64,000 nt of DNA from Streptomyces sp. MBT65 (GCF_016612545.1 NZ_JAENRY010000039.1:1-64000), one strand, 5' to 3'. Shown: positions 38,810 through 48,107, numbered from the stretch's first letter. A program made the numbers and translations. Notes: generated by a model not told the origin, from the letters alone.

Positions 38810-39796
38810 ATGACGACAACGACCCATGAACTCGCGATCTCGGCCACCGGGCTGCGCAAGGCCTACGGGGACAAGGCGGTGCTCGACGGCATCGACCTGG
38901 CCGTGCCGGCCGGCACCGTCTTCTCCCTGCTCGGTCCGAACGGCGCCGGCAAGACCACCGCTGTCAAGATCCTCTCCACGCTGATCACCGCCGACGCCGG
39001 CGAGCTGCGGGTCGGCGGTCACGACCTGGCCACCGACGGACAGGCCGTAAGGGCCTCGATCGGTGTCACCGGACAGTTCTCCGCCGTCGACGGGCTGATC
39101 ACCGGCGAGGAGAACATGCTTCTGCTGGCGGACCTGCACCACCTGCCCAAGCGGGAGGGACGGCGGGTCGCCGCCGAACTGCTGGAGCGCTTCGACCTCA
39201 CCGAGGCCGCGAAGAAGCCCGCGTCCACCTACTCCGGCGGGATGAAGCGCCGCCTCGACCTCGCCATGACCCTGGTCGGCGACCCGCGGATCATCTTCCT
39301 CGACGAACCGACCACCGGTCTCGACCCGCGCAGCCGGCACACCATGTGGGGCATCATCCGGGAGCTGGTCTCCGGCGGTACGACCGTCTTCCTCACCACC
39401 CAGTACCTGGACGAGGCCGATGAACTCGCCGACCGCATCGCGGTGTTGAGCGACGGCAAGCTCGTCGCCGAGGGCAGCGCCGAGGAGCTGAAGCGGCTCG
39501 TACCCGGCGGGCACGTACGGCTGCGGTTCACCGACCCGGACGCCTACCAGTCGGCGGCGGTGGCCCTGCGCGAGGTCACCCGGTTCGACGAGACGCTCTC
39601 GCTGCAGATCCCCAGCGGCGGCAGCCAGCGCGAGCTGCGCTCCATCCTCGACTGGCTCGACGCCGCCGACATCGAGGCGGACGAGCTGACCGTGCACACC
39701 CCCGACCTCGACGACGTGTTCTTCGCCCTGACCGGCGGCAGCAAGGTCCCCGGCCAGTCCACCAAGCCCAGCCAGCCCAAGGAGAACGTCCGATGA
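38810..39796 (+). CDS. ABC exporter ATPase (DrrA-type)
   Basis: A 328-residue nucleotide-binding subunit of the daunorubicin-resistance (DrrA) class. The Walker A motif (LLGPNGAGKTT) is at residues 41-50, the signature YSGGMKRRLDLAM follows near residue 145, and Walker B is IIFLDEPTTGLD. The C-terminal extension typical of DrrA proteins is present, ending with LDDVFFALTGG. It overlaps the permease gene by four bases (ATGA) and should couple to it to export a hydrophobic compound. The drug itself cannot be named. Confidence 0.94.
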   Translation: MTTTTHELAISATGLRKAYGDKAVLDGIDLAVPAGTVFSLLGPNGAGKTTAVKILSTLITADAGELRVGGHDLATDGQAVRASIGVTGQFSAVDGLITGEENMLLLADLHHLPKREGRRVAAELLERFDLTEAAKKPASTYSGGMKRRLDLAMTLVGDPRIIFLDEPTTGLDPRSRHTMWGIIRELVSGGTTVFLTTQYLDEADELADRIAVLSDGKLVAEGSAEELKRLVPGGHVRLRFTDPDAYQSAAVALREVTRFDETLSLQIPSGGSQRELRSILDWLDAADIEADELTVHTPDLDDVFFALTGGSKVPGQSTKPSQPKENVR

Positions 39797-40578
39797 GCAG
39801 CCTCTCCCTCGCCGTCCGCGACTCGTCCACGATGCTGCGCCGCAACCTGCTGCACGCGCGCCGCTACCCGTCCCTCACCCTGAACCTGCTGCTCACGCCG
39901 ATCATGCTGTTGCTGCTCTTCGTCTACATCTTCGGCGATGTGCTGAGCACGGGCATCGGCGGCGCCGACCGCTCCGACTACGTCGCGTACCTCGTCCCGG
40001 GCATCCTGATGATGACCATCGGCGGCACCGTGATCGGGACCGCGGTGTCGGTCGCCACCGACATGAACGAGGGCATCATCGCCCGCTTCCGGACACTGGC
40101 GATCCACCGCGGTTCCGTGCTCGTCGGGCATGTCGTCGCCAGTGTGATCCAGTGCGTCGCCAGCGTGGTCCTGGTCGGCGCCGTCGCCGTGGCCATCGGT
40201 TTCCGGTCCACGGACGCCACGGCGCTGGAGTGGCTGGCGGCGTTCGGGCTGCTCGCGCTGTTCTCCCTGGCGCTCACCTGGATCGCGGTCGGGATGGGCA
40301 TGGTCAGCCCGAGCGCCGAGGCGGCCGCCAACAGCGCCCAGCCGCTGATCCTCCTCCCCCTCATCTCCAGCGCCTTCATCCCGGCCGACACCATGCCGGG
40401 CTGGTTCCAGCCGATCGCCGAGTACCAGCCCTTCACCCCGGCCATCGAGACCCTGCGCGGCCTGCTGCTCGGCACCGAGATCGGCAACAACTGGTGGATC
40501 GCGCTGGCCTGGTGCGTCGGACTGACCGTGCTCGGCTACTTCTGGTCCACGGCCTCCTTCAACCGCGACCCGAAGTAG
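39793..40578 (+). CDS. ABC-2 type exporter permease (DrrB-type)
   Basis: A 261-residue membrane subunit with about six segments (LTLNLLLTPIMLLLLFVYIFG first) and the ABC-2 signature region (SAFIPADTMPGWFQPIAEYQPFTPAIETLRGLL). It is translationally coupled to the ATPase gene. Its 3' end overlaps the convergent regulator gene by 20 bases (40559-40578), so there is no room for a terminator between them. Confidence 0.93.
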   Translation: MSSLSLAVRDSSTMLRRNLLHARRYPSLTLNLLLTPIMLLLLFVYIFGDVLSTGIGGADRSDYVAYLVPGILMMTIGGTVIGTAVSVATDMNEGIIARFRTLAIHRGSVLVGHVVASVIQCVASVVLVGAVAVAIGFRSTDATALEWLAAFGLLALFSLALTWIAVGMGMVSPSAEAAANSAQPLILLPLISSAFIPADTMPGWFQPIAEYQPFTPAIETLRGLLLGTEIGNNWWIALAWCVGLTVLGYFWSTASFNRDPK

Positions 40579-43500
40579 CCGCCATGACAGCGCGGGCCGC
40601 CTCCCGCAACTCGTCCCGCCCCAGGGCGGCGTACTCCGACACAGCGTCGGCGTACGCCGCCCTGTCGGCGTCCTCGGCCGCCCGCCGGGCTAGGTCCGCC
40701 GACATCGTCGGCTGGAACTCCCGCAGCACGCCCAGCCGTTCGGCCAGCGCGATCATCCGTACGGCGGAACTGTCGCCGTCGGCGAGCCCCACCGTGCCCA
40801 GGGCGTGCAACATCGTTCCGTACAAGGGGAGTTCGGAGGGCGGGCCGTACGGCTGCGCCAGCAGGCCGCGCAGGTGCCGGCGCAGCCGGTCGATCACCTC
40901 CGCCACCAGCGCGTGCCGGCCGGCCCGCGCGTGGGCGGTCACCGCCACCGACTGCACCATGAACGCCCAGGCGTCCAGCGGGAGTTCGTCGCCGTGCGGC
41001 GAGGGCGCCGCGAGCATGCGCTCCACCGCGCCGCGCCACAGGCCGAGTCCGACCTCCGTCAGTCCGCGGGCGAGCGCGATCTCGGCGCGCCCGCCGAGAT
41101 CGGGCCGGTAGAAGTCGTCCTCCGACGGGGTGTTGTCGCTCTCCGCCTGCCGCAGCCAGTACTCCGCCTCGTCGGCGTCGCCGCGCTGCAGACAGGCGAG
41201 GACGAGGAGCGAGCGGACGCCGATGTGGTCGTGCCCGTCACCGAGCCGCGGCAGGACGGCGAGCGAGGCCTTGAGATGGACGTACGCCTCCTCGCCCCGC
41301 CCGGTCCGCAGGCACAACTCGCTCAGCCGGGAGTGCACCATGAGCTGCACCGACGGATTGTCGACCCGCGCCAGCCCGACGACCGTCCGCCGGGCGGAGA
41401 CCAGCGCGCGCTCGATGTCGTGCTCGAACTCCCAGACGTAGCAGGCGACGCACTCGGCGATGCCGGAGAGCAGCGCGTCCTCGCCGCCCGCGCCCTCGCT
41501 GAGTCCGCGCAGCACGTCGTAGTCGGGCGGTCTGATCTCGGGGATCGCGCTCAGCACGATCGCGGCGGCACGCATCAGCGTGTCCGGCGGGGCCGCCGGC
41601 AGCCGCCGGAGCGTGACGAGTTGGCGCACGGCACGCGGGCCCGGGCCCATGAAGACGGTCGCCGTCCCCAACACCGCGGCGGTGCGGGCGACTTCGACGT
41701 AGTCGGGCGACGGGTGGTAGTGCGAGAGCGTCGGGCCGGTGTCCGCGGTGAGGGCCATGAGGCGGGAGTAGTCGGTGCCGGTGGACCACAGGCTGCCCAG
41801 GGCGGCGGTGAGGGCGGCGGTCGCGGGCTGGTCCGTACGGGCCAGGGCATGCCGCAGGGCCGTCACGAGGTTGTCCTGCTCGGCCTTGATCCGCTCCCAG
41901 GCGGCCTGCGAGTCCGAACCGAACAGCACGTCGTGATGCGCGACCCCGAAGTCCCGCGCCCAGAACAGGAATTGGTCTACGGCCGTCTCGTCCTCGCCCG
42001 CCTCGGTGCGCCGGGCCGCGCTGAACTCCCGTACGGTCTCCAGCATCCGGAACCGCACACCGGCCGGGGTGTCGGCGACGGTGAGCAGGGACTGGTCGGC
42101 CAACTGCTCCAGCAGGAGCAGCGCGTCCTCGCCGAGGACCTGCTCGGCGGCCTCGCCGGAGAAGCCGCCAGGGAAGACCGACAGCGTGCGCAGTGCCGCC
42201 CTGGCGTCCTCGGCGAGCAGGTTCCAGCTCCACTCGACGACCGCGTGCAGGGTGCGGTGGCGCTCGGGCACGTCCCGGGCCCCGCCGCGCAGCAGCGCGA
42301 AGCGGTCGCCGAGGCGGCGGGCGATGTCGGGAACCGACAGGACGCGTACCCGTGCGGCCGCCAGCTCCACGGCGAGCGGCAGCCCGTCGAGGTGGCGGCA
42401 CAGCTCGGCCACCGCGTCCGGCGGCAGCTCCACACCGCTTCTGGCGGCCCGGGCCCGCTGGGTGAACAGCTCGACGGAGACGGCGAGTCCGAGTTCCGGG
42501 AGCGCGTACACGGCCTCCGAGGTGAGGCCCAGCGGGGACCGGCTGGTGGTGAGCACCCTGAGATCCTTGGAGGAGGAGACCAGTGCCTGGACGAGGTCGG
42601 CGGCGCCCCGGATCACCTGCTCGCAGTTGTCGAGAACCAACAGCGCGGGCCCGGAGCCGAGCACGCCGAGGATGCCGGACACCGGGTCCCCGGAGGCAGG
42701 TCCGCCGAGGGCTCCGGCACCGAGCGCGGAGGCGACCTCGGCGGCCACGTCCGCGTCCTCGGTGACGCCGGCGAGGGGCACGAAGTACACCACGCGCTGT
42801 GCGGCCCGGCGGCTGACGGCGTGCGCGAGCCGGGTCTTGCCGAGGCCGCCGGGGCCGACGACGGTGACGGCGCGGGAGCCGCGCAACAGCCGTTCCACCG
42901 CCGCGATGTCCTCGTCGCGGCCGAGCAAGGGGTTCGGCTCGTGCGGCACCCCGTGCCGGGCCACCGGCGCCTCGCCGCGCAGCAACTCCTGTTGTACGGC
43001 CTTGAGTCCGGCGCCCGGGTCGGTGCCGAGTTCGTCGCGCAGCTCGCGGCGGTACGCCTCGTACCGGGTCAGCGCGGCGGACGGGCCCGCCGTGGCCGCC
43101 TCGCCGCGCAACAGCTCGCCCAGCACCTCCTCGTCGCGCGGATGCGCGGCGGCGGCCACGGCCAGTGGACCGGCGGCCTCCGCGTGCCGTCCGAGACGGG
43201 CGAAGGCGAGCGCCTGCGCGCGGACGAGCGCCTCACGGACGGGGGCGCGCTCGGCGCGCAGCGCGGCCACGGGGTCGTCGGAGTCGCCGCCCTGGTCGGG
43301 GGTGCCTTCCCACAGCGCGAGTCCGGCCTGGGCGGCGGCCAGCGATCCCGCGTGGTCCCCGGCCCTGGCCCGGTCCGCGCTCGCGGCGGCGTGCAGCAGC
43401 AGGGCGGAGCTGTCGACCTGGTCCTCGGCGAGGGCGAGCCGGTATCCGGTCGGTGTGCTGGCGATGAGGTCCGCGCCCAGTTGTGACCGAGCCCGGGACA

Positions 43501-43690
43501 CGAGGACCTGGAGCGCCTTCCCGGGCCGCTCCGGCAGTTCGTCCGGCCACAGCCCCTCCACCAGCCGCTCGACACTGCACCCGGTGCGCAGGTCGCCCGC
43601 GAGCAACGCGAGGAGGCCGCGCAGCCGGGGTGCGGTGACCTCCTGTCTTCGGCAGACGACACGCGGCAGCAGGGTCAGGTCAATGGTCAC
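40559..43690 (-). CDS. AfsR-like regulator (BTAD + NB-ARC + helical repeats)
   Basis: A 1043-residue regulator of the SARP/AfsR class. Residues 1-75 form a short winged-helix DNA-binding part (LRGLLALLAGDLRTGCSVERLVEGLWPDE). A BTAD helical domain follows to about 245, then an NB-ARC ATPase with Walker A VVGPGGLGKTRLAHA and LLVLDNCEQV. A long helical C-terminal half of TPR type completes it. Such proteins switch antibiotic or export genes. The start is GTG 43690. It follows the MFS gene by nine bases on the same strand and converges on the DrrAB exporter, so either exporter may be its target. Confidence 0.9.
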   Translation of the reverse strand: MTIDLTLLPRVVCRRQEVTAPRLRGLLALLAGDLRTGCSVERLVEGLWPDELPERPGKALQVLVSRARSQLGADLIASTPTGYRLALAEDQVDSSALLLHAAASADRARAGDHAGSLAAAQAGLALWEGTPDQGGDSDDPVAALRAERAPVREALVRAQALAFARLGRHAEAAGPLAVAAAAHPRDEEVLGELLRGEAATAGPSAALTRYEAYRRELRDELGTDPGAGLKAVQQELLRGEAPVARHGVPHEPNPLLGRDEDIAAVERLLRGSRAVTVVGPGGLGKTRLAHAVSRRAAQRVVYFVPLAGVTEDADVAAEVASALGAGALGGPASGDPVSGILGVLGSGPALLVLDNCEQVIRGAADLVQALVSSSKDLRVLTTSRSPLGLTSEAVYALPELGLAVSVELFTQRARAARSGVELPPDAVAELCRHLDGLPLAVELAAARVRVLSVPDIARRLGDRFALLRGGARDVPERHRTLHAVVEWSWNLLAEDARAALRTLSVFPGGFSGEAAEQVLGEDALLLLEQLADQSLLTVADTPAGVRFRMLETVREFSAARRTEAGEDETAVDQFLFWARDFGVAHHDVLFGSDSQAAWERIKAEQDNLVTALRHALARTDQPATAALTAALGSLWSTGTDYSRLMALTADTGPTLSHYHPSPDYVEVARTAAVLGTATVFMGPGPRAVRQLVTLRRLPAAPPDTLMRAAAIVLSAIPEIRPPDYDVLRGLSEGAGGEDALLSGIAECVACYVWEFEHDIERALVSARRTVVGLARVDNPSVQLMVHSRLSELCLRTGRGEEAYVHLKASLAVLPRLGDGHDHIGVRSLLVLACLQRGDADEAEYWLRQAESDNTPSEDDFYRPDLGGRAEIALARGLTEVGLGLWRGAVERMLAAPSPHGDELPLDAWAFMVQSVAVTAHARAGRHALVAEVIDRLRRHLRGLLAQPYGPPSELPLYGTMLHALGTVGLADGDSSAVRMIALAERLGVLREFQPTMSADLARRAAEDADRAAYADAVSEYAALGRDELREAARAVMAATSGRG

Positions 43691-43699
43691 CGGTGCAGA

Positions 43700-44926
43700 T
43701 TAACCAAGGTCGCGCCCCAGCCGTGCAAGGGGAGACAGTGCCATCACCGCCGGGGACAGCATCATGCCCGCCGCGGTCACCAGAAGGCCGGTGCGCAACC
43801 CCAACTCCTGGGCGAGGAAGCCGCCGAGCAGGGATCCCAGCGGGGACAGCCCCATCCCGACGAACGTGATCGTCGCGGCCGCGCGTCCCTGCAACCCGTG
43901 CGGGGTCACGGCCTGCCTGACGGCCATGACCGTGACGTTCACCAACTGTCCGCCGATCCCGAAGACGAAGTTGACCACGAGGAGTACGGCCATCGTCGTC
44001 GCGGACGATCCGTGCAGCGCCGGCACCCACAGGAAGACGCCGTCGCCGAGTGCCGCCGCGACGACGAGCACCCTGCCGTAGCCGAAGCGGCCCGGCAGCC
44101 GGGCGGCCAGCATCGCGCCGACGAGCGCGCCCGGACCGGTCGCCGCGAGCGCCAGGCCCACGGCGGTGCCCGACAGGTGCAGTGCGCGCGGGAGGAAGAG
44201 CAGATAGACGGTCGTCGTGGCCGCGAAGAAGAACTGGAAAGGGGCGGCGGCGAGGCACACGGTACGCAGTGAGGAGTCGCCGACGACGAACCGTAGCCCC
44301 TCATGAATCTGCCGCCACACCCGAGGGGGACGCTCCGTGCGCACCGGGACGGATTCGCTACGCCGGATCCGGCGGACGGACAGGAACGACAGCGCGAAGA
44401 ACACCGCACCGGAGGCGACGGCGATCGGCGCCGACAACAGGGTCACCAACGCACCACCGAGCGCGGGCCCGCCGATCTGGGCCGCCGACCTACTACCTTC
44501 CAACACGCTGTTGGCACGCACGAGTTGATTGTGCGTCACCAGCCGAACGGCACAGACCTGGTAGGCCATGTCGAAGTACACGGACAGTGCTCCGGAGACG
44601 GCGACCACCACGAACAGCGCGGGCAGGCCGAGCCAGTTGAGCAGGGCGGCCGCCGCGGCGCCGCCCAGGACCAGCGTCCGGCCGAGGTCCGCCAGCACCA
44701 TCACCGTGCGCGTCCGCCATCTGTCCACCCAGGCACCGACGAAGAGCGAGAGCAGCAGCACCGGTGCCTGTCCCGTCGCGCGCAGCGCGCCCAACTCACC
44801 GGAACCGATGTCGAGCGTCAGGACGGCGAGGAGCGGAAGCACCACCAGGCTTGTCTGCTCGCCGAGTTGGGAGACCGTCTGCCCCAGCCAGAGCCGACGG
44901 AAGTCGTTGTTCGAAGTGGACGGCAC
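43700..44926 (-). CDS. MFS transporter (EntS/MdfA-like exporter)
   Basis: A 408-residue major facilitator with about twelve membrane segments, opening FRRLWLGQTVSQLGEQTSLVVLPL. The motif-A loop is GAWVDRWRTR, and a central loop (RRIRRSESVPVRTERPPRVWRQIHEGL) joins the two halves. The GTG at 44926 has GAGGGG upstream and begins at the family N-terminus; the longer frame to 45145 reads through non-coding sequence. It is probably co-transcribed with the AfsR-like gene nine bases downstream. Substrate unknown; siderophore or drug export is the family norm. Confidence 0.88.
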   Translation of the reverse strand: MPSTSNNDFRRLWLGQTVSQLGEQTSLVVLPLLAVLTLDIGSGELGALRATGQAPVLLLSLFVGAWVDRWRTRTVMVLADLGRTLVLGGAAAAALLNWLGLPALFVVVAVSGALSVYFDMAYQVCAVRLVTHNQLVRANSVLEGSRSAAQIGGPALGGALVTLLSAPIAVASGAVFFALSFLSVRRIRRSESVPVRTERPPRVWRQIHEGLRFVVGDSSLRTVCLAAAPFQFFFAATTTVYLLFLPRALHLSGTAVGLALAATGPGALVGAMLAARLPGRFGYGRVLVVAAALGDGVFLWVPALHGSSATTMAVLLVVNFVFGIGGQLVNVTVMAVRQAVTPHGLQGRAAATITFVGMGLSPLGSLLGGFLAQELGLRTGLLVTAAGMMLSPAVMALSPLARLGRDLG

Positions 44927-45172
44927 AGGGACCCCTCGAGTCGCCGACAACGAGACCCGCGCCCAGGGTTCGGGCGGGGAAAGGCTCGCTGTGCCGCAGC
45001 ATCGAGGGCGGCACGCGATGACGGGCCGAACTCGGCCTACGACGTCAACGCGCGCCCGGACGACCGGGCATCTCTGGGCTCCGACTTCTCGGTGGTGACT
45101 GGCGGTTGGGACAGTAGTTCCTGGGTGGCCCGGCGCGAAAGGCAATTACCGCCCGCCCCCGGAGCGTCTCGC
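44927..45172. other. Non-coding spacer
   Basis: This 246-base stretch lies between the MFS start and the response-regulator stop. It must contain the MFS promoter and the 3' end of the two-component operon. I see no gene and no strong hairpin. Confidence 0.4.
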
Positions 45173-45823
45173 TCACCCGGCGCTGAGGAACCGCAGGACA
45201 GCCAGCACCCGGCGATGGTCGCTGTCCACCGACGGCAGGTCGAGTTTCGTGAAGATGCTGTTGATGTGCTTGGCCACGGCGCTGTCGCTGACGACCAGTT
45301 GTCGGGCGATGCCGGAGTTCGAGCGGCCCTCGGCCATCAGGGTCAGTACCTCGCGTTCGCGGGGAGTCAATCGGTCCAGTGGGTCGCTGGCGCGGCGCAG
45401 CAGGAGTTGGGCCACGACCTCGGGGTCCAGGACGGTGCCGCCGGCGGCGACCCGGCCAAGGGCGTCGACGAAATCCTCGACGTCGGCGACGCGTTGCTTC
45501 AGCAGATAGCCGACGCCGCCGGTGTTCGTCGTCAACAGGTCGGCTGCGTACCGCTCTTCGACATATTGGGAGAGCAGCAGTACCGCGGTCGCCGGCCACT
45601 CGCGGCGGATCACCAGCGCCGCCCGCACCCCCTCGTCGGACTGGGCGGGCGGCATGCGGACGTCCACGACGGCGACGGCGGGGCGGTGTTCGGCGACGGC
45701 GGCGAGCAGGGCGTCGGCGTCACCGACTTCGGCGGCGACCTCGTAGCCCGCCATCTCCACCACTTTGACGAGGCCGATCCTGAGCAGGACCGAGTCCTCG
45801 GCGATCACGGCGAGACGGCGCAC
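45173..45823 (-). CDS. NarL/LuxR-type response regulator
   Basis: A 216-residue two-component response regulator. The receiver domain has the acidic pair in VIAEDSVLL, the phospho-accepting Asp in VAVVDVRMPP and the conserved Lys in GYLLKQRV. The C-terminal LuxR helix-turn-helix reads LTPREREVLTLMAEGRSNSGIARQLVVSDSAVAKHINSIF. It overlaps the end of the kinase gene. GTG 45823 gives the normal five-residue lead (VRRLA) before the acidic pair; GTG 45808, a GTGA overlap, would remove the first strand and is less likely. Confidence 0.92.
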   Translation of the reverse strand: MRRLAVIAEDSVLLRIGLVKVVEMAGYEVAAEVGDADALLAAVAEHRPAVAVVDVRMPPAQSDEGVRAALVIRREWPATAVLLLSQYVEERYAADLLTTNTGGVGYLLKQRVADVEDFVDALGRVAAGGTVLDPEVVAQLLLRRASDPLDRLTPREREVLTLMAEGRSNSGIARQLVVSDSAVAKHINSIFTKLDLPSVDSDHRRVLAVLRFLSAG

Positions 45824-47067
45824 GGCAACTCCACGCTGATGACGGTCGGGCCTCCGGCGGGGCTGCTGATCGTGAGCGCGCCGTCGACGGAGGCTGCCCG
45901 GCGGGCGAGTCCGGCCAGGCCGGAGCCGTGCGCGGGGTCGGCGCCGCCGGGGCCGTCGTCCGCGACGGCGACCCGCAGCGTACCGTCGTGGATCTCGACG
46001 GTGACGTCCGCCCGGGAGGCCCCGGGGGCGTGCTTGGTGATGTTGGCCAGCGCCTCGGAGACGGTGAAGTAGGCGACCGCCTCGACGGTCGGGGCGAGCC
46101 GCCGGGGTACGTCGACGCGCAACCGCACGGGCAGCGGGCCGCGCGCGGCGATGCCGGACAGGGCCGCGTCCAGTCCCCGGTCGTCCAGGACGGCCGGGTG
46201 CAGGCCTCGTACCAGGTTGTTGAGTTCGTCGATCGCCTCCTTCGCCTCCCGGTGGGCCTGGTCGATGACCTGTCTGGCCTCGTCGGGCAGGTCGGTGAGT
46301 GTGGCCCTGGCGATGCCGAGGTTCACGGCGAGGGAGACCAGGCGTTGTTGTGCCCCGTCGTGCAAGTCCCTTTCTATGCGCCTGCGTTCGGCGTCGGCGG
46401 CGTCCACCGCTGCGGCGCGGCTCTCGGTGAGGTCCTCGACCCTGCGCGTCAACTGTTCGGCGCGGCTCGGGCCGAGCAGGGCCAGGGCGGCCCGGGTGTC
46501 GAGGCGGACCACGACGAAGGTGAGCCACACGGCGAGCAGCAGCGCGGCGAGGCCGGACGCGTCGATGTACACGGCCTCCGTGGAGGTCCGCAGGAACTTC
46601 GGCCACTGCTCCGGGGGGACACCCCACATCCACACCAGGGCGGTCCCGGCGAACGCGCCCCAGGCCCACAGCACGACGGTGACGACCGTCCCGCACGACA
46701 CCAACGGTCCCAGCAGCAGGTGGTAGGAGACCTGCCGCCAAGTCCCGCCGGACCGGAGCCAGTTCATGGCGCCCCGGAGCGTGGGCCTGCGCCGCTCGGC
46801 GGGGAGCAGCGGTATGTCGACGCCGGCGAGTGCCGCGAACCTGCGGCGTTGGACGGCGGTCAGTGCTCCGGTGACGTAGATGACCAGCAACAGCGGTCCA
46901 CAGACGGTCAGTTGGACCTCCGGCACAGCGCGCGGGTCAGGGAAGAACAACCACGGTTCCACGAGCAGCAGCAGGGGAAGCAACTGCAGCAGTACGCCGG
47001 CGAGGTTGAAGACCGTCGCACGTCCCAGGCGTGCGAACGGGCCGCGCAGCGCGGCGAGAAGGGCCAT
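45805..47067 (-). CDS. Sensor histidine kinase (HisKA_3/NarX type)
   Basis: A 420-residue membrane kinase with about four to five membrane segments in the first 200 residues (VFNLAGVLLQLLPLLLLV, LTVCGPLLLVIYVTGAL). The HisKA_3 dimerisation box follows with the phosphorylated His (ERRRIERDLHDGAQQRLVSLAVNLG). The HATPase domain has its N box in SEALANITKHA and G box in VADDGPGGADPAHGSGL. The ATG at 47067 begins at the first membrane region. It is the first gene of a kinase-regulator pair. The signal is unknown; such pairs often answer cell-envelope stress. Confidence 0.9.
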   Translation of the reverse strand: MALLAALRGPFARLGRATVFNLAGVLLQLLPLLLLVEPWLFFPDPRAVPEVQLTVCGPLLLVIYVTGALTAVQRRRFAALAGVDIPLLPAERRRPTLRGAMNWLRSGGTWRQVSYHLLLGPLVSCGTVVTVVLWAWGAFAGTALVWMWGVPPEQWPKFLRTSTEAVYIDASGLAALLLAVWLTFVVVRLDTRAALALLGPSRAEQLTRRVEDLTESRAAAVDAADAERRRIERDLHDGAQQRLVSLAVNLGIARATLTDLPDEARQVIDQAHREAKEAIDELNNLVRGLHPAVLDDRGLDAALSGIAARGPLPVRLRVDVPRRLAPTVEAVAYFTVSEALANITKHAPGASRADVTVEIHDGTLRVAVADDGPGGADPAHGSGLAGLARRAASVDGALTISSPAGGPTVISVELPCAVSP

Positions 47068-47200
47068 GCGCCCACCGTAGAACCCGGGTGGACCGGCGGA
47101 CCATGCGGCTGGCTCCAGGTTCGGGCTGTACCCAGCACCACCCCCAAGTCGGAAATCCGCGTTACTGACCCCAACACCCGTCCTGACCAGGCTTGTTCGC

Positions 47201-47581
47201 GTGGAGACGACAACGTGTTGGAAGTGGTCCGCCCGTGTGCTCACCGCCTCGGGACTGGCCCTGATCCCCTGGATCTTCGTGTTGGCGTGGGCGGCGGGCG
47301 CCTGTCCCGTGGCGTGGATCGGCCTGGACACGATGGAGGCGATGGGCCTGGTCGGTACGGGCCTCTTACTGGCCCGCTGCGACCCGCGGCGGGTCGCGGT
47401 GGCCCCGGCCACGGCTGTCCTGCTGACGGTCGACGCCTGGTTCGACGTACTGACCGCCGGTCCCGGAGTGCTGGTGGCGCTGCTGATGGCCGCCTGTCTC
47501 GAACTGCCGCTGGCCGCGCTGTGCACGGCGGTGGCTTGGAAGGCCCTGCGGGCGCTGCCAGTGGCGCCCGGCAGCCACTGA
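47201..47581 (+). CDS. Small membrane protein of unknown function with a TTA codon
   Basis: A 126-residue protein with about three to four membrane helices (VLTASGLALIPWIFVLAWAAG, MGLVGTGLLLARC, VLVALLMAACLELPLAALCTAVAW). I do not recognise the family. It is divergent from the sensor kinase by 133 bases and just upstream of the marR gene. A TTA leucine codon lies at 47366-47368 (residue 56), so its translation should need the bldA tRNA if this is a Streptomyces. The GTG start has only a weak ribosome site. Confidence 0.6.
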   Translation: METTTCWKWSARVLTASGLALIPWIFVLAWAAGACPVAWIGLDTMEAMGLVGTGLLLARCDPRRVAVAPATAVLLTVDAWFDVLTAGPGVLVALLMAACLELPLAALCTAVAWKALRALPVAPGSH

Positions 47582-47604
47582 CGGAACCAGCCAGCCAGGC
47601 AATG

Positions 47605-47636
47605 TACTAAGGCAGATTTATAAAGTAGCCTTAGTA
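47605..47636. promoter_or_regulatory. MarR-type operator overlapping the marR start region
   Basis: A perfect 9-base inverted repeat, TACTAAGGC at 47605-47613 and GCCTTAGTA at 47628-47636, encloses an AT-rich 14-base centre (AGATTTATAAAGTA) that could hold the -10 element. It ends one base before the ATG at 47638. It is the likely autoregulatory site for the MarR protein and its exporter operon. Confidence 0.78.
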
Positions 47637-47637
47637 T

Positions 47638-48078
47638 ATGAACGACGACCTGGATCCGAACGCGGTCGCCTCCGCCCTGCTGGCGAGCATCGGCGTACTC
47701 GTGCGACGCGCCCGCCAAGTGCCGGTCGAGGGCGGGCTCACGATGCCCGAGCGGGCCGCCCTGGCGCAGTTGGACCGCGCGGGCCCCACGACCTCCTCGG
47801 CGCTGGCCCGCGAGGCGCAGATCACCGCGCAGGCCATGGGCGCGACGCTCGGGTCACTGCGGACCCGTGGCCTGATCGAGAGTCGCCCGGACCCGGACGA
47901 CGGCCGCCGCGTGGTGCTGACCGTGACCGACGCGGGCCGCCAGGCGCTGCGGAACAAGCGCAACGCGCGGGCCGAACTCCTCGGCCGCGCCATGACCAGC
48001 GGGGCGTTCACCCAGGCGGAGCTGGAGCAACTCGCCGCGACCGCCCCCCTGTTGGAGCGGCTGGCTCAGCACATCTGA
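47638..48078 (+). CDS. MarR family regulator of the adjacent exporter operon
   Basis: A 146-residue MarR repressor with the winged helix LDRAGPTTSSALAREAQITAQAMGATLGSLRTRGLI and the wing RPDPDDGRRVVLTVTDAG. No Shine-Dalgarno is visible before the ATG at 47638; the operator palindrome occupies that space, so the mRNA may be leaderless. It is 29 bases upstream of an MFS exporter, then an isochorismatase-like and a PEBP gene, all on the same strand. It most likely represses the whole set and releases it on binding a phenolic ligand. The ligand class is a family-level guess. Confidence 0.9.
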   Translation: MNDDLDPNAVASALLASIGVLVRRARQVPVEGGLTMPERAALAQLDRAGPTTSSALAREAQITAQAMGATLGSLRTRGLIESRPDPDDGRRVVLTVTDAGRQALRNKRNARAELLGRAMTSGAFTQAELEQLAATAPLLERLAQHI

Positions 48079-48107
48079 CGGCGACGGAGCCACAAGGAAG
48101 CAGACCG

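Noticed and set aside
40805-43486. An 893-codon open frame on the plus strand
   Set aside because: It is antisense to the AfsR-like gene, whose BTAD and NB-ARC motifs are clear; the plus frame is a low-complexity shadow.
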